Shown: positions 1 to 9,005, counted from the stretch's first letter. The stretch is DNA of 64,000 nucleotides from Streptomyces roseifaciens (GCF_001445655.1 NZ_LNBE01000004.1:2551138-2615137), one strand, 5' to 3'. Translations and numbers: made by a program. The notes: a model not told the origin generated them from the sequence alone.

Positions 1-1
1 G

Positions 2-2614
2 CCCCAGGGGCGCGGTGGCGCCGCCTACCCGTCCGGGACCCCTCCGTACGGCAGTGAGGAGCAGGCCCGCGCGGCCGCGGCCTCCAGGCCCGAAGAGCCC
101 AAGACCGAGACCACGCTGACGACGCGGATCCGTATCAACATCCCGGGATCGCGGCCCATCCCGCCGGTCATCATGCGCACCCCCGTCGACGGCGAGGCCG
201 CGCCCGCGAGCGCGCCCGCCAAGCCGGCCGCGCCGGCCGGCGGCGGCGCCCCGGCGGGCGAGCGCAAGGCCGAACTGCCGCGCCGCCCCGCCCCCACGAC
301 GCCTCCCGGCCGCAAGCCGCAGGACCGCTCCGGCGACAAGGAGCAGGGCGCCAAGGGCGAGAAGGCCAGCGACTGGTTCGCCCCGCGCAAGTCCGGCGGC
401 CCCGCCCCCTCGGGGAGCGCGGCGGCCCGCCGGTCCGCGGCCCAGGGCGGCGCTCCCGGTGCGGGCGCGCCGCAGGGCGGTGCGCCGGCCTCCGGTGCCC
501 CGCAGCACTCCGGTCCGCGCAACGCCCCGCAGGCTCCTGCCGCCGCGGGCCCGGCCATGGGCCCGGTCGCGGGCGGTACGTCGTGGCCCGGCGACGCGCA
601 GACGACCGGTTCGGCGCCCCAGCCGCCCGCCCCGGGCAACGGTTGGCAGCGCGACACCACGATGGGCGGCACCCCCCAGGCGGGCGCGGCGCAGCGGCGC
701 GGTGCGCAGGACGACTGGCCCGGCGGTTCCTCGGCCACGGGTGCGACGTCGTGGGACGCAGGCGTGAACCCGGGCGCGAACCCGGGTATGAACGCAGGCA
801 TGAACGACATTCCGGGCGCCGGTGTGCCCGGTGGTGCGGGCGTGCCCGGCGGTGCGGGCGTGCCCGGCGGTGCGGCCGGTGGTGGCAGGGCGCAGCGGCG
901 CGGTGCGCAGGACGACTGGCCGGGCGGCCCGTCGGCCTCCCCCGCTCCCGCCGCACCCGTGGACGACTGGCCGGCCGGCCCCTCCACCACGGCCTCCACG
1001 CCGTGGCCGGGTGACCCGCAGACGACCGGTTCGATGCCGCAGCCGCCCGCCCCGGGCGCCGGCAACGGCGCGCCCTGGCCCGACGACCCGGTGAACACCG
1101 GCCCCATGGGCATCATGCAGGCCCCGGGCACGCCGCCGAGCACCAGCACGCAGTGGACCGAGCCGGAGAGCACGCAGCAGTTCCCCGCGCCCGCCATGGG
1201 CCAGGGCACCGCGGCGCCGTTCGCCCCCGCCGGAGGCGGCATCGGGCGTACGGACACCCCGCACGAGGGCGTGCCCCGCGTGCCCGCGCCGCCCGTCGGC
1301 GCGCAGTCCGCTGCAGGCGCCCCGCCGGCGGCTCCCGGCAAGGCACCCCAGGCGCCCAAGGGCGGCAAGGGAGCCAAGGGCAAGGGCGGCAGGAAGGGCG
1401 GCCCCCAGGCCCCCGCGGCCGGCGCCCAGGCCGGTGGCGCGACGCTCGTCAGCGGTGTGCCCGCCGTGCCGCCGCCCGGCCCGGGCGGCGCCGCGCAGCC
1501 CAGGAAGCCCGTGGACAGCGGTGCGCCGCGCATCGCCGTGCCCAAGCCCAAGGTGCCGGGCCCCGGCGCCGGACCGGCCGTCCCGCCGCCCCCGGCCAAG
1601 GGCGCGGCTCCCAAGGGTGCGGCTCCCAAGGGCGCCGCGAAGAGCGCGCCCGCGAAGTCCAAGCCGAAGAAGAAGGGCCGCTCCAAGCTCGTGCTGCTGG
1701 GCGGCGCGGTCGTCGGCCTGGCCGGTGTCGCCTACGGCGCCGGGCTGCTGCTCGACCACGCGGACGTGCCGAACGGCACCACCGTGCTCGGGGTGAACAT
1801 CGGCGGCTCCTCCAAGGAGCAGGCCGTCCAGAAGCTCGACTCCGCGCTCGGCGACCGGGCGACGAAGCCGCTGAAGGTCTCCATCGGCGGCAAGGAGGCG
1901 GAGCTCAAGCCGTCCGTGGCGGGTCTGTCCATCGACACCCAGGCCACGGTGCGCGCGGCGGCCGGGCGGGACTACAACCCGCTGACCGTCATCCCCTCGC
2001 TCATCGGCGGCACCCGCAAGGCCGAGCCCGTGATCGTCGCCGACGAGGAGAAGATCGCGGACGCGCTCAAGACGCTCGCGGGCGAGTCGGGCGCGGCCAA
2101 GGACGGCACGATCAAGTTCGAGCCGGGCAAGGCCGTGCCGGTCTACGGCAAGCCGTACGAGGGCATCGACGGCGACAAGGGCGTCGACGCCGTCGCCAAG
2201 GCGTACAAGGACCGTGCCGCCACGGGCCAGGAGGCCACGGTGACGCTGCCGAGCGCGAGCCAGCAGCCGAAGGTGAGCAACGCCGAGGTCGACCGGATGA
2301 TGAAGGAGTTCGCGAAGCCCGCGATGTCCGGTCTGGTCACGGTGCGCACGGACGCGGTGCACAGCATCCAGTTCGGCCCGGAGCGCTCGCTGCCGCAGAT
2401 CCTCTCCGTCAAGGAGATCAACGGCAAGCTCGTCGAGAACTACGACCTCGAAGCGCTCAAGGAGCTGTACGGCACCAAGTTCAAGGGCGTCCTCATCCAG
2501 CGCGGCAACGGCAGCAAGACGGAGGTCACTCCGCAGGACGTGGTCGGTGCGCTGCGCAAGGCGCTCATGGGCAAGACGCCCGCCGAGCGGATCGGGACCA
2601 TCCCGCTCGGCTGA
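2..2614 (+). CDS. Large disordered membrane-anchored protein with putative peptidoglycan-binding (YoaR/VanW-N type) domain, 5' partial
   Basis: The frame is open from the first bases of the window, so the real start lies upstream; 870 residues are visible. Roughly the first 550 are low complexity, rich in Pro, Gly and Ala, with internal repeats: a block QRRGAQDDWPGG occurs twice, GVPGGA three times in a row (about 826-886), and blocks resembling WPGDxQTTGSxPQPPAPG twice. A basic stretch (KSKPKKKGRSK) precedes one hydrophobic helix (about residues 562-584), giving a cytoplasmic N-terminus and an extracellular C-terminus. The C-terminal 280 residues contain VLGVNIGGSSKEQAVQKL, resembling the putative peptidoglycan-binding domain PF12229 found before VanW modules; no VanW module follows. 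A wall-associated role is inferred from that domain only. A strong hairpin follows the stop. Confidence 0.75.
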   Translation, partial: PQGRGGAAYPSGTPPYGSEEQARAAAASRPEEPKTETTLTTRIRINIPGSRPIPPVIMRTPVDGEAAPASAPAKPAAPAGGGAPAGERKAELPRRPAPTTPPGRKPQDRSGDKEQGAKGEKASDWFAPRKSGGPAPSGSAAARRSAAQGGAPGAGAPQGGAPASGAPQHSGPRNAPQAPAAAGPAMGPVAGGTSWPGDAQTTGSAPQPPAPGNGWQRDTTMGGTPQAGAAQRRGAQDDWPGGSSATGATSWDAGVNPGANPGMNAGMNDIPGAGVPGGAGVPGGAGVPGGAAGGGRAQRRGAQDDWPGGPSASPAPAAPVDDWPAGPSTTASTPWPGDPQTTGSMPQPPAPGAGNGAPWPDDPVNTGPMGIMQAPGTPPSTSTQWTEPESTQQFPAPAMGQGTAAPFAPAGGGIGRTDTPHEGVPRVPAPPVGAQSAAGAPPAAPGKAPQAPKGGKGAKGKGGRKGGPQAPAAGAQAGGATLVSGVPAVPPPGPGGAAQPRKPVDSGAPRIAVPKPKVPGPGAGPAVPPPPAKGAAPKGAAPKGAAKSAPAKSKPKKKGRSKLVLLGGAVVGLAGVAYGAGLLLDHADVPNGTTVLGVNIGGSSKEQAVQKLDSALGDRATKPLKVSIGGKEAELKPSVAGLSIDTQATVRAAAGRDYNPLTVIPSLIGGTRKAEPVIVADEEKIADALKTLAGESGAAKDGTIKFEPGKAVPVYGKPYEGIDGDKGVDAVAKAYKDRAATGQEATVTLPSASQQPKVSNAEVDRMMKEFAKPAMSGLVTVRTDAVHSIQFGPERSLPQILSVKEINGKLVENYDLEALKELYGTKFKGVLIQRGNGSKTEVTPQDVVGALRKALMGKTPAERIGTIPLG

Positions 2615-2646
2615 CGGCCCGCCCGTCCGGCCGGCCGACAGGCCGT

Positions 2647-2681
2647 GCGAGCCCCCGCGCCCCCGTGGCGCGGGGGCTCGC
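2647..2681 (+). terminator. Rho-independent-type hairpin after the peptidoglycan-binding-domain gene
   Basis: Perfect 15-bp GC-rich arms (2647-2661 and 2667-2681) with a 5-nt loop lie 33 bp after the stop. There is no U-tract, as is usual in Streptomyces. It separates the upstream gene from the ABC/two-component operon. Confidence 0.7.
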
Positions 2682-2698
2682 TCCCGTCGGGGCACCCA

Positions 2699-2712
2699 TG
2701 ACATCTGTCATC
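2699..2712. promoter_or_regulatory. Palindromic operator candidate ATGACA-TC-TGTCAT upstream of the ABC exporter operon
   Basis: A perfect 6-bp inverted repeat with a 2-bp spacer lies about 60 bp upstream of the ABC ATPase start. NarL/LuxR-type response regulators commonly bind short dyads of this layout, and the operon encodes one (5818-6465). Autoregulation is inferred, not shown. Confidence 0.4.
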
Positions 2713-2771
2713 GCCAGGACCGTACGGCTGACACTGCCGCGGACCCCCGCCGGCGGGACAGGATGGTGGAC

Positions 2772-3728
2772 ATGACCACCACAGCAGTCACGTACACGGG
2801 GGACGGGCGCCGCACCGGCGCTCCCGTGGTCAGTTTCGAGAACGTCAGCAAAAGCTACGGCGCGGTGCGTGCCGTAGCCGATCTGGACCTGCAGCTGTAC
2901 CCGGGCGAGACCGTCGCCCTGCTCGGCCCCAACGGCGCCGGCAAGTCCTCCACCCTCGACCTCCTCCTCGGCCTGAGGAACCCCGACGCGGGCCGGGTCG
3001 AGCTCTTCGGCACCAGCCCGCAGCAGGCCGTCGCCCAGGGCAAGGTCGGCGCGATGCTGCAGTCCGGCGGCCTGATGGAGGACGTGACCGTCCGCGAGAT
3101 CGTGAAGCTCGGCTGTGATCTGCACCCCCGTCGCCACCCCGTCGACCAGGTGCTCGCCGCCGCCGATCTCACCGAGATAGCCGACCGCCAGGTCAACAAG
3201 CTCTCCGGCGGCCAGGAGCAGCGGGTGCGGTTCGCGCTCGCGACGGCCGGCGCCAACGAGCTCATCGTGCTGGACGAGCCCACGACCGGCATGGACGTCT
3301 CCGCCCGCCAGGCGTTCTGGGGCGTCATGCGCCAGCAGGCCCAGGCCGGGCGCGCCATCCTCTTCGCCACGCACTACCTCGAAGAGGCCGACGCCATCGC
3401 CGACCGCGTGATCGTGCTGCACCGCGGGCGGGTCCTCGCGGACGGCTCGGCCGCCGAGATCAAGGCGAAGGCCGGGGCCCGCCGCATCGTCTTCGACCTG
3501 GACGGGCACATCGGCGAAGCCGCCCTGCGCGAGCTGCCGTTCCTGTCCTCCCTGGAGATATCCGGCCGCACGGTGCGCATCCAGTCGCACGACGCGGACG
3601 CCACGGTCCACGCCGTCTACGGGCTCGGCCTCTACCCGCGCAACCTGGAGGTCGCGGGGCTCGGCCTGGAGCAGGCCTTCATCGCCATCACCGACGCTGC
3701 CACAGCCGAGGAGGCGGCCCTGTGCTGA
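2772..3728 (+). CDS. ABC transporter ATP-binding protein (ABC-2 exporter)
   Basis: The ATPase subunit energises the permease encoded next. It shows Walker A GPNGAGKSS near residue 52, the signature LSGGQEQRVRFALA near 142, Walker B LIVLDEPTTGMD near 164 and the H-loop FATHYLEEAD near 200. An accessory domain of about 80 residues follows, as in drug and antibiotic ABC-2 ATPases. I chose ATG 2772; ATG 2763 lies nine bases upstream but leaves no space for the AGG ribosome-binding site at 2759-2762. The operon continues with a permease, a DesK-type kinase and a response regulator on the same strand. That arrangement typically exports lipids, drugs or peptides and senses membrane state; the substrate cannot be told from sequence. 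Confidence 0.9.
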   Translation: MTTTAVTYTGDGRRTGAPVVSFENVSKSYGAVRAVADLDLQLYPGETVALLGPNGAGKSSTLDLLLGLRNPDAGRVELFGTSPQQAVAQGKVGAMLQSGGLMEDVTVREIVKLGCDLHPRRHPVDQVLAAADLTEIADRQVNKLSGGQEQRVRFALATAGANELIVLDEPTTGMDVSARQAFWGVMRQQAQAGRAILFATHYLEEADAIADRVIVLHRGRVLADGSAAEIKAKAGARRIVFDLDGHIGEAALRELPFLSSLEISGRTVRIQSHDADATVHAVYGLGLYPRNLEVAGLGLEQAFIAITDAATAEEAALC

Positions 3729-3813
3729 TCTCCTCGGGGGACGACCCCCGGACCCCCGGCCGCAACCACAGCCCCACCGCAGTGCTCGGATCCGTTTCGC
3801 GAGGCGCAGTCTG

Positions 3814-4557
3814 ATGAACACCCTGATCAAGCTCGAGATCGCGCGCACCCTGCGCAACAAGAAGTTCATGTTCTTCTCGGTGATCTACCCCGCCGCCCTC
3901 TATCTGATGATCGCGGGCGGCGCGAGCACCACCGAGATCGTCGGGGGCACCGGGCTGACCCTGCCGCTGCTGATGATGGTCTCCATGGCCTCCTTCGGCG
4001 CGATCACCGCCGTCCTCGTGGGCAACAGCGAGCGGATCGCCAAGGAGCGCGAGAAGGGCTGGGTGCGCCAGCTGCGCCTGACCGCCCTGCCCGGCCGCGG
4101 CTACGTGACGGCGAAGGTCGCCTCCGCCGCCGTGGTCTCGCTCCCCTCGATCCTGGTGGTCTTCCTGGTCGCCGTGCTCGTCAAGGACGTCCGGATGGGC
4201 GCCGCCTGGCAGTGGTTCGCGCTCGTCGGCGCGATCTGGGCGGGCAGCATCGTCTTCGCCGCGCTCGGCGTGGCCGTCGGCTACCTCGCCACGGGCGACG
4301 CCGTCCGCCCCATTACGATGATCATCTACTTCGCGCTGTCGATGCTCGGCGGCCTGTGGATGCCGACCACCACCTTCCCCACGTGGCTGCAGAAGGTCGC
4401 GGAGTGGACGCCCACCTACGCGTACGCAGGTCTCGGCCGGTCGATCGAGCAGGCGAACGCCCCCGAGGCCAAGCACGTGGCGCTCCTCGCGGTCTACCTC
4501 GTGCTGTTCGCCGGCATGGCAGCCTGGCTGTACCGCAAGGACACCCGCAAGTCCTGA
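3814..4557 (+). CDS. ABC-2 type transporter permease
   Basis: A 247-residue polytopic membrane protein with about six hydrophobic segments. The N-terminus NTLIKLEIARTLRNKKFMFF is typical of ABC-2 permeases, and a central FALSMLGGLWMPTTTFP segment matches the ABC-2 loop and helix that usually precedes the last periplasmic turn. It pairs with the ATPase ending 85 bp upstream to form the exporter. GAGGCG at 3801-3806 is the ribosome-binding site. The 35 bp before the histidine kinase contain no obvious terminator, so the four genes 2772-6465 are probably one transcript. Confidence 0.88.
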   Translation: MNTLIKLEIARTLRNKKFMFFSVIYPAALYLMIAGGASTTEIVGGTGLTLPLLMMVSMASFGAITAVLVGNSERIAKEREKGWVRQLRLTALPGRGYVTAKVASAAVVSLPSILVVFLVAVLVKDVRMGAAWQWFALVGAIWAGSIVFAALGVAVGYLATGDAVRPITMIIYFALSMLGGLWMPTTTFPTWLQKVAEWTPTYAYAGLGRSIEQANAPEAKHVALLAVYLVLFAGMAAWLYRKDTRKS

Positions 4558-4591
4558 GCGGACGCCGGAAGACCAGGAAGACAGGCAGGAC

Positions 4592-5821
4592 ATGGCAGCA
4601 CGACCGCGGCGCCGGAACCCATGGCGAGCCGCCATGGAGGTCCATGACGACCCGTCGTACACCATCGGCATCGGCATGGAGCCCGACAACCGCCGCCAGG
4701 TGATCATCAAGCTCATCTGGATCGCCATCTGGTTCGCCTACATGGCGGCCCCCGTCGAGGACGTCCTCGGCGACCACCACACCCTGACCGGCGACGTCTT
4801 CGGCGGCTGCGGCCTCGCGGTCTTCGTCGCCGGCTACCTCGCCCTGGTCTTCCGTCACACGTCCCGTCCCCTGGAGCGCGCCCGCGTGCTCGGCGCGCTC
4901 GCCGCGCTGCTGACCGTCGCGGTCGTGCTGTCCCTCACACTCGGGGGCGCCTGGCTCGTCCTCTTCGTCTACGTCTGCGTCGCCTCCGGCGCGGTCCTGC
5001 CGACGAAGCTGTCCCGCATCATGATTCCGCTGGTCACGGGGGTACTGGCGGGACTCGGTGCGATGACGCCGGGCGCCCCCGAATACCTGGCCGCCCTCGT
5101 CGTCCCGGCGCTGCTCGGCGGCTTCGCGATGGTGGGGGTGCGTCAGATGGCGATGACGACCCGCGCGCTGCGCGAGGCGCGCGCCACGGTCGCCCACCTC
5201 GCCGCCAACGAGGAGCGGCTGCGCCTCGCCCGCGACCTGCACGACCTCCTCGGGCACTCCCTGTCCCTCATCACGCTCAAGAGCGAGCTGGCCGGGCGGA
5301 TGCTCCCGGACCGGCCCGAGCAGGCGGCCCGGCAGGTCGCCGACATCGAACGGGTCAGCCGCCAGGCCCTGGTGGACGTCCGGGAGGCGGTGAGCGGCTT
5401 CCGCCGCCCCACGCTGGAGGCCGAGCTGGCCGGTGCCCGGACGGCCCTGGCCGCGGCCGGCATCGCCGCCGACCTCGCCCGCGCCGCCACCGACCATCCC
5501 GACCTGCCGCCCGACGAGGAGGGCGCGCTGGCCTGGGCGCTGCGGGAGGCGGTGACCAACGTGGTGCGGCACAGCGCCGCACAGCGCTGCGAGATCACGC
5601 TGACCGAGGAGGGCGACGAGCTCTGCCTGACCGTCGGCGACAACGGCCGCGGCCCCCAGGGCGGCCCTCCGGGCAACGGCCTGACGGGCCTGTCCGAGCG
5701 GCTCCACCTCGCCGACGGCCGCCTGGAGACCGGCCCGGGCCCGCGAGGCGGCTTCCGCCTGCGCGCATTCGTCCCTCTCTCGCGCAGCCTCGCCCCGGAG
5801 CGGCCTACGCTGTCGTCGTGA
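4592..5821 (+). CDS. Sensor histidine kinase, DesK/HisKA_3 family
   Basis: This is a 409-residue membrane sensor kinase. About five or six hydrophobic segments fill residues 40-175. A HisKA_3 dimerisation helix follows, with the phosphoacceptor in RLARDLHDLLGHSLS (His near residue 216), and then a HATPase domain with the N-box ALREAVTNVVRHS and G-box DNGRG. The lack of a large extracellular loop suggests sensing within the membrane. The start at 4592 is supported by AGGCAGG just upstream. The stop overlaps the GTG of the response regulator (GTGA, 4 bp), implying translational coupling. Although DesK-like, no desaturase is nearby, so I do not assign desK; control of the adjacent exporter is the likely job. 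Confidence 0.9.
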   Translation: MAARPRRRNPWRAAMEVHDDPSYTIGIGMEPDNRRQVIIKLIWIAIWFAYMAAPVEDVLGDHHTLTGDVFGGCGLAVFVAGYLALVFRHTSRPLERARVLGALAALLTVAVVLSLTLGGAWLVLFVYVCVASGAVLPTKLSRIMIPLVTGVLAGLGAMTPGAPEYLAALVVPALLGGFAMVGVRQMAMTTRALREARATVAHLAANEERLRLARDLHDLLGHSLSLITLKSELAGRMLPDRPEQAARQVADIERVSRQALVDVREAVSGFRRPTLEAELAGARTALAAAGIAADLARAATDHPDLPPDEEGALAWALREAVTNVVRHSAAQRCEITLTEEGDELCLTVGDNGRGPQGGPPGNGLTGLSERLHLADGRLETGPGPRGGFRLRAFVPLSRSLAPERPTLSS

Positions 5822-6465
5822 CAGACCAGCACCACCTTGCCGATCCGGCCGGCCGACGCATCATCAGAGTCCTCCTCGCGGAGGACCAGTCCATGGTCAG
5901 GGAGGCGCTGGCGGCGCTGCTCGGGCTCGAGGACGACATCGAGGTCGTCGCCCAGGTCGCCCGGGGCGACGAAGTCCTCGACGCCGCCCGCGCCCACGAC
6001 CTGGACGTGGTCCTGCTCGACATCGAGATGCCCGGGATGACGGGGCTCGACGCGGCCGCCCTGGTCCGCCGCGAGCTGCCGGCCCTCAAGGTCGTGATCC
6101 TCACGACGTTCGGGCGCCCGGGCTACATGCGCCGGGCCATGGAGTCCGGCGCGGAGGCCTTCCTCGTCAAGGACGCGCCCGCGGCCCAGCTCGCGGACGC
6201 CCTGCGCAGGGTGCTGCGCGGCGAGCGCGTCATCGACCCCACCCTCGCGGCGGCGGCCCTCGCGGAGGGCGCCAATCCGCTGACCGACCGCGAGCGGGCG
6301 GTGCTGCGGGCCTCCGCCGACGGGTCGACCAACGCGGAGCTGGCCAGAGCGTTGCACCTGTCGAACGGGACCGTCCGCAACTACCTCTCGACGGCCATCC
6401 AGAAGACGGGCGCCCGCAACCGCGCCGAGGCGGTGCGGATCGCGCGGGACAAGGGCTGGCTGTGA
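5818..6465 (+). CDS. NarL/LuxR-family response regulator
   Basis: A 215-residue two-domain response regulator. The receiver domain shows the acidic pair EDQ near residue 22, the phosphoacceptor Asp68 in VVLLDIEMPG, the Thr in ILTTFGRPG and the Lys in FLVKDAPA. The C-terminal LuxR-type helix-turn-helix runs from about 156 and contains LTDRERAVLRA and NAELARALHLSNGTVRNYLS. The GTG start overlaps the kinase stop by 4 bp. The dyad at 2699-2712 upstream of the operon is a plausible target. The same kinase/regulator/ABC-2 arrangement is common in Gram-positive bacteria for envelope-damage responses. Confidence 0.92.
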   Translation: MTDQHHLADPAGRRIIRVLLAEDQSMVREALAALLGLEDDIEVVAQVARGDEVLDAARAHDLDVVLLDIEMPGMTGLDAAALVRRELPALKVVILTTFGRPGYMRRAMESGAEAFLVKDAPAAQLADALRRVLRGERVIDPTLAAAALAEGANPLTDRERAVLRASADGSTNAELARALHLSNGTVRNYLSTAIQKTGARNRAEAVRIARDKGWL

Positions 6466-6505
6466 CGGCCGGGCGGACGGCGGCGGGCGCCGCGCCCGGC
6501 GCCCG

Positions 6506-7339
6506 TCAGTTGAGCATCGCCCGGGCCGCCCGGGCCTGCCGGCGCACCGTCTCCGCGACCGTCGGCTCCAGCGCGTCGATGACCTCCGCGTACTCCTCCA
6601 TCTCGTGCGCGCCCGCCACGAAGTCGCCGCGCTCCACGAGCAGCTCGGCGCGCTCGTAGCGGAGCCTGGCCGGGTGGCTGGGCAGCAGCAGGGACAGCTC
6701 GACGGCCCACAGCTGGACGTCGCTGCGCTCGGGGCGGGCCGCGGCCCAGGCACGGATGTTGTTCAGCACCCGCAGCACGATCTCCACCGGCTCCGCGGGG
6801 GAGAACACCGAGGGGGCGAGCGGGGTGCCCGTCGCGCCCGCGACCAGCAGCCCCGCCTCCTCCTCGGACAGGATCCGGCCGCCGTCGAAGGGGTCGGCCA
6901 GGGCGTGCCCGCCGAGGGGGTCGCCGAAGCCGACGACGAAGTGACCCGGCAGCGCCACCCCGTACACCGGCGCCCCGGCCCGCCGCGCGACCTCCATCCA
7001 CACGACGGACAGCAGGATCGGCAGCCCGCGCCGCCGCCGGAGCACCTCGGTCAGCAGCGAGGACTCCAGGCGCCGGTAGTCGGCCGGGGAGCCGTGGAAG
7101 CCGCACCGCTCGCCCAGGAGCTCCGCGAGCGCCTCCGCCCACCGGCGGGGGGCGGCCTGCCGGCCCAGCGCGGGGAGCAGCCCGGCGAGCCGGTCCAGCT
7201 CTATCTGCGCGGCGTCGATCGCCTCCTCGCCCGGCTCCGGGTCGGCCTCCGCGGCGATCAGCAGGCACAGCAGCGCGAGGTCGGGCCGCTCCTCGCGCGC
7301 CGCCTCCGCGAACCGCTGCCGTCCGGTGGTGTCGTTCAT
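6506..7339 (-). CDS. SirB1-type transglutaminase-like protein
   Basis: A 277-residue protein of the SirB1 family: an N-terminal transglutaminase-like core followed by a short TPR-like tail (AELLVERGDFVAGAHEMEEY region). The hallmark EVLRRRRGLPILLSVVWMEVAR followed by GVALPGHFVVGF (about residues 105-150) is easily seen; the family is usually considered catalytically uncertain. The ATG at 7339 has a strong GGAGG upstream. It lies 40 bp downstream of, and convergent with, the response-regulator gene, so it is not part of that operon. The cellular role in actinomycetes is unknown. Confidence 0.8.
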   Translation of the reverse strand: MNDTTGRQRFAEAAREERPDLALLCLLIAAEADPEPGEEAIDAAQIELDRLAGLLPALGRQAAPRRWAEALAELLGERCGFHGSPADYRRLESSLLTEVLRRRRGLPILLSVVWMEVARRAGAPVYGVALPGHFVVGFGDPLGGHALADPFDGGRILSEEEAGLLVAGATGTPLAPSVFSPAEPVEIVLRVLNNIRAWAAARPERSDVQLWAVELSLLLPSHPARLRYERAELLVERGDFVAGAHEMEEYAEVIDALEPTVAETVRRQARAARAMLN

Positions 7340-7452
7340 GGTGCCTCCGCCTCCCGCCTTCCATGGTGCGCGCCGGTCGCGCCGACTGTGCATTCCGCCG
7401 GACTCCCGCCACGGCGAGGGTCCGGCGGAGCAGACGATCACCGTAATCGGCG

Positions 7453-8469
7453 CTAAGGGCGCTCCGCGCAGCGATAGTGGTACGCGTGGTGCGTCGTGAA
7501 GCCCATCTCGTCGTAGAGCGCCGTCGCCGCGCCGTTGTCCGTCTCCACCTGCAGGTACGCCGCCGAGGCGCCCTCGCTCAGCGCCTGCTCGGCGAGGCGC
7601 GCCATGACCTGCGTGGCCAGCCCGCGCCTGCGGTGCTCCGGGCTGACGGCCACCGCCGAGAAGCCCGCCCACCGGCCGTCCACCACGCACCGCCCGACGG
7701 CCACCGGGCCCTCGTCCGGCGCCCCGGGGACCGTCGCGAACCACACCGAGGGCCCGCCGCCCAGCACGGCGAGGGCGTCCTCGGTGCCGCCGTCCGTGCG
7801 CCCGTAGGCGCGCAGCCACGCCTCGTCGGGGGTGCGCGAGAGCTGCACGTGCTCCGTGGCCGCCCCCGTATCCGCTATCGGCGCCAGCGCCGCCGTCCGC
7901 ATCAGGGCGTGGCGCTCCTCGGTCCAGCCCCGCCGTGCCAGCTCGGCGTCCAGGAGGGCGTCCTGCTCCGGGTCCCCGGTGGTGATCTGGACCAGCGCGG
8001 GCAGGGAGCGCTCGGCGTACCAGGCGGTCACCCGGTCCACGGCCTCCGGCAGCGGCAGCCCGCAAGGGCCGAGGGGCAGGACCGAGTTGGCGCGGGCGGT
8101 GAAGCCGCCCGCCGCGCGCAGGGTCCAGGCGCCGAGCCGTGCGGTCTCCCGCGCCGGCCAGCCCCGGGTCGCGATCTCCTGGAGCTCGCGCACGGTCGCC
8201 GCGGGGCCGCGGCGGCGGGGCGGCGGGCCGGGGACGACCTTGCCGGCCACGAGCGAGGCCTCGTCGAAAGTGACAATCTCTCCGGTCCGCCGTGTGATCC
8301 GCAGCACGCCGCCCTCCCAGGAGGTGAGGGTGCCGACGGTGTCCGTGAACCGCTCGGAAGATCCTTCCGAAGACCCTGCGGAAGGGTTCAGACGGCGTAC
8401 GGATACCCTTTTTCCCACATCAGCGGTACTGATCCTGATTTCCAGCCGTCCGCCCGTGGTGAATTCCAC
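7453..8469 (-). CDS. GNAT acetyltransferase with N-terminal SH3-like (Rv0428c-type) domain
   Basis: A 338-residue protein. The first 80 residues form a small beta-rich domain (GKRVSVRRL, ITRRTGEIVTFDEASLVAGKVVP) resembling the SH3-like domain seen before GNAT modules in actinobacteria such as Rv0428c. The C-terminal half carries the acetyl-CoA motif AVSPEHRRRGLATQVMARLAEQ and a closing LYDEMGF motif typical of N-acetyltransferases. The acceptor is unknown. The GTG start at 8469 is preceded by GAGGAG. It is divergent from fdxA, with 114 bp between them. Confidence 0.82.
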   Translation of the reverse strand: MEFTTGGRLEIRISTADVGKRVSVRRLNPSAGSSEGSSERFTDTVGTLTSWEGGVLRITRRTGEIVTFDEASLVAGKVVPGPPPRRRGPAATVRELQEIATRGWPARETARLGAWTLRAAGGFTARANSVLPLGPCGLPLPEAVDRVTAWYAERSLPALVQITTGDPEQDALLDAELARRGWTEERHALMRTAALAPIADTGAATEHVQLSRTPDEAWLRAYGRTDGGTEDALAVLGGGPSVWFATVPGAPDEGPVAVGRCVVDGRWAGFSAVAVSPEHRRRGLATQVMARLAEQALSEGASAAYLQVETDNGAATALYDEMGFTTHHAYHYRCAERP

Positions 8470-8489
8470 AGCTCTCCTCGCCCCTCTTG

Positions 8490-8518
8490 TTCGTCAAGTG
8501 CCCGGGAACGGAGATACT
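8490..8518 (+). promoter_or_regulatory. Candidate promoter of fdxA
   Basis: A -10-like GATACT at 8513-8518 lies 17 bp after a weak -35-like TTCGTC (8490-8495) in the divergent spacer between the GNAT gene and fdxA. Alternative -35 registers exist (TTGTTC at 8487). The predicted leader is about 60 nt. Confidence 0.3.
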
Positions 8519-8583
8519 AGGTGTGGGCATCGACGACGCCGCGCTCCCGCGCGAGATGAGCCCTACCGAGGAGGAACGACAGC

Positions 8584-8916
8584 GTGACCTACGTCATCGC
8601 GCAGCCTTGTGTCGACGTGAAGGACAAGGCGTGCATCGAGGAGTGCCCCGTCGACTGCATCTACGAGGGTTCCCGGTCCTTGTACATCCACCCGGACGAA
8701 TGTGTCGACTGTGGTGCCTGTGAGCCGGTCTGCCCCGTCGAGGCGATCTTCTACGAGGATGACACTCCCGAGGAGTGGAAGGACTACTACAAGGCGAACG
8801 TCGAGTTCTTCGACGAGCTCGGTTCGCCCGGTGGCGCCTCGAAGCTCGGCCTGATCGAGCGCGACCACCCCTTCATCGCCGCGCTGCCCGCGGACATCAA
8901 CCCGGCGGAGCACTGA
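8584..8916 (+). CDS. fdxA: Seven-iron ferredoxin [3Fe-4S][4Fe-4S]
   Basis: A 110-residue electron carrier. The cysteine pattern is CVDVKDKACIEECPVDC in the N-terminal part and CVDCGACEPVCP further on, the signature of Azotobacter-type 7Fe ferredoxins; the C-terminal acidic extension with EEWKDYYKANVEFF is also typical. It is cytoplasmic and probably supplies electrons to cytochromes P450 or other oxidoreductases. The start is GTG at 8584, after GGAGGAACGAC. The aminotransferase gene follows 89 bp downstream on the same strand; fdxC next to dapC is also the order I recall in mycobacteria (Rv1177-Rv1178). Confidence 0.95.
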   Translation: MTYVIAQPCVDVKDKACIEECPVDCIYEGSRSLYIHPDECVDCGACEPVCPVEAIFYEDDTPEEWKDYYKANVEFFDELGSPGGASKLGLIERDHPFIAALPADINPAEH

Positions 8917-9005
8917 CCCGAGCGGCCACCCCGGCCCCGTACGGCCGCCGCCGTGCGGGGCCGCGGCGTATCGCCGGTCACCCCCAGAGCAAGAGAGCGA
9001 ACACC

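Noticed and set aside
25..1686. Long minus-strand open frame opposite the first gene
   Set aside because: Composition and third-position bias support the plus strand; the antisense product is only Pro/Ala/Gly low complexity.
4592..6465. Naming the two-component genes desK/desR
   Set aside because: The family fits but no fatty-acid desaturase is encoded nearby and the partner is an ABC exporter, so the symbols would mislead.
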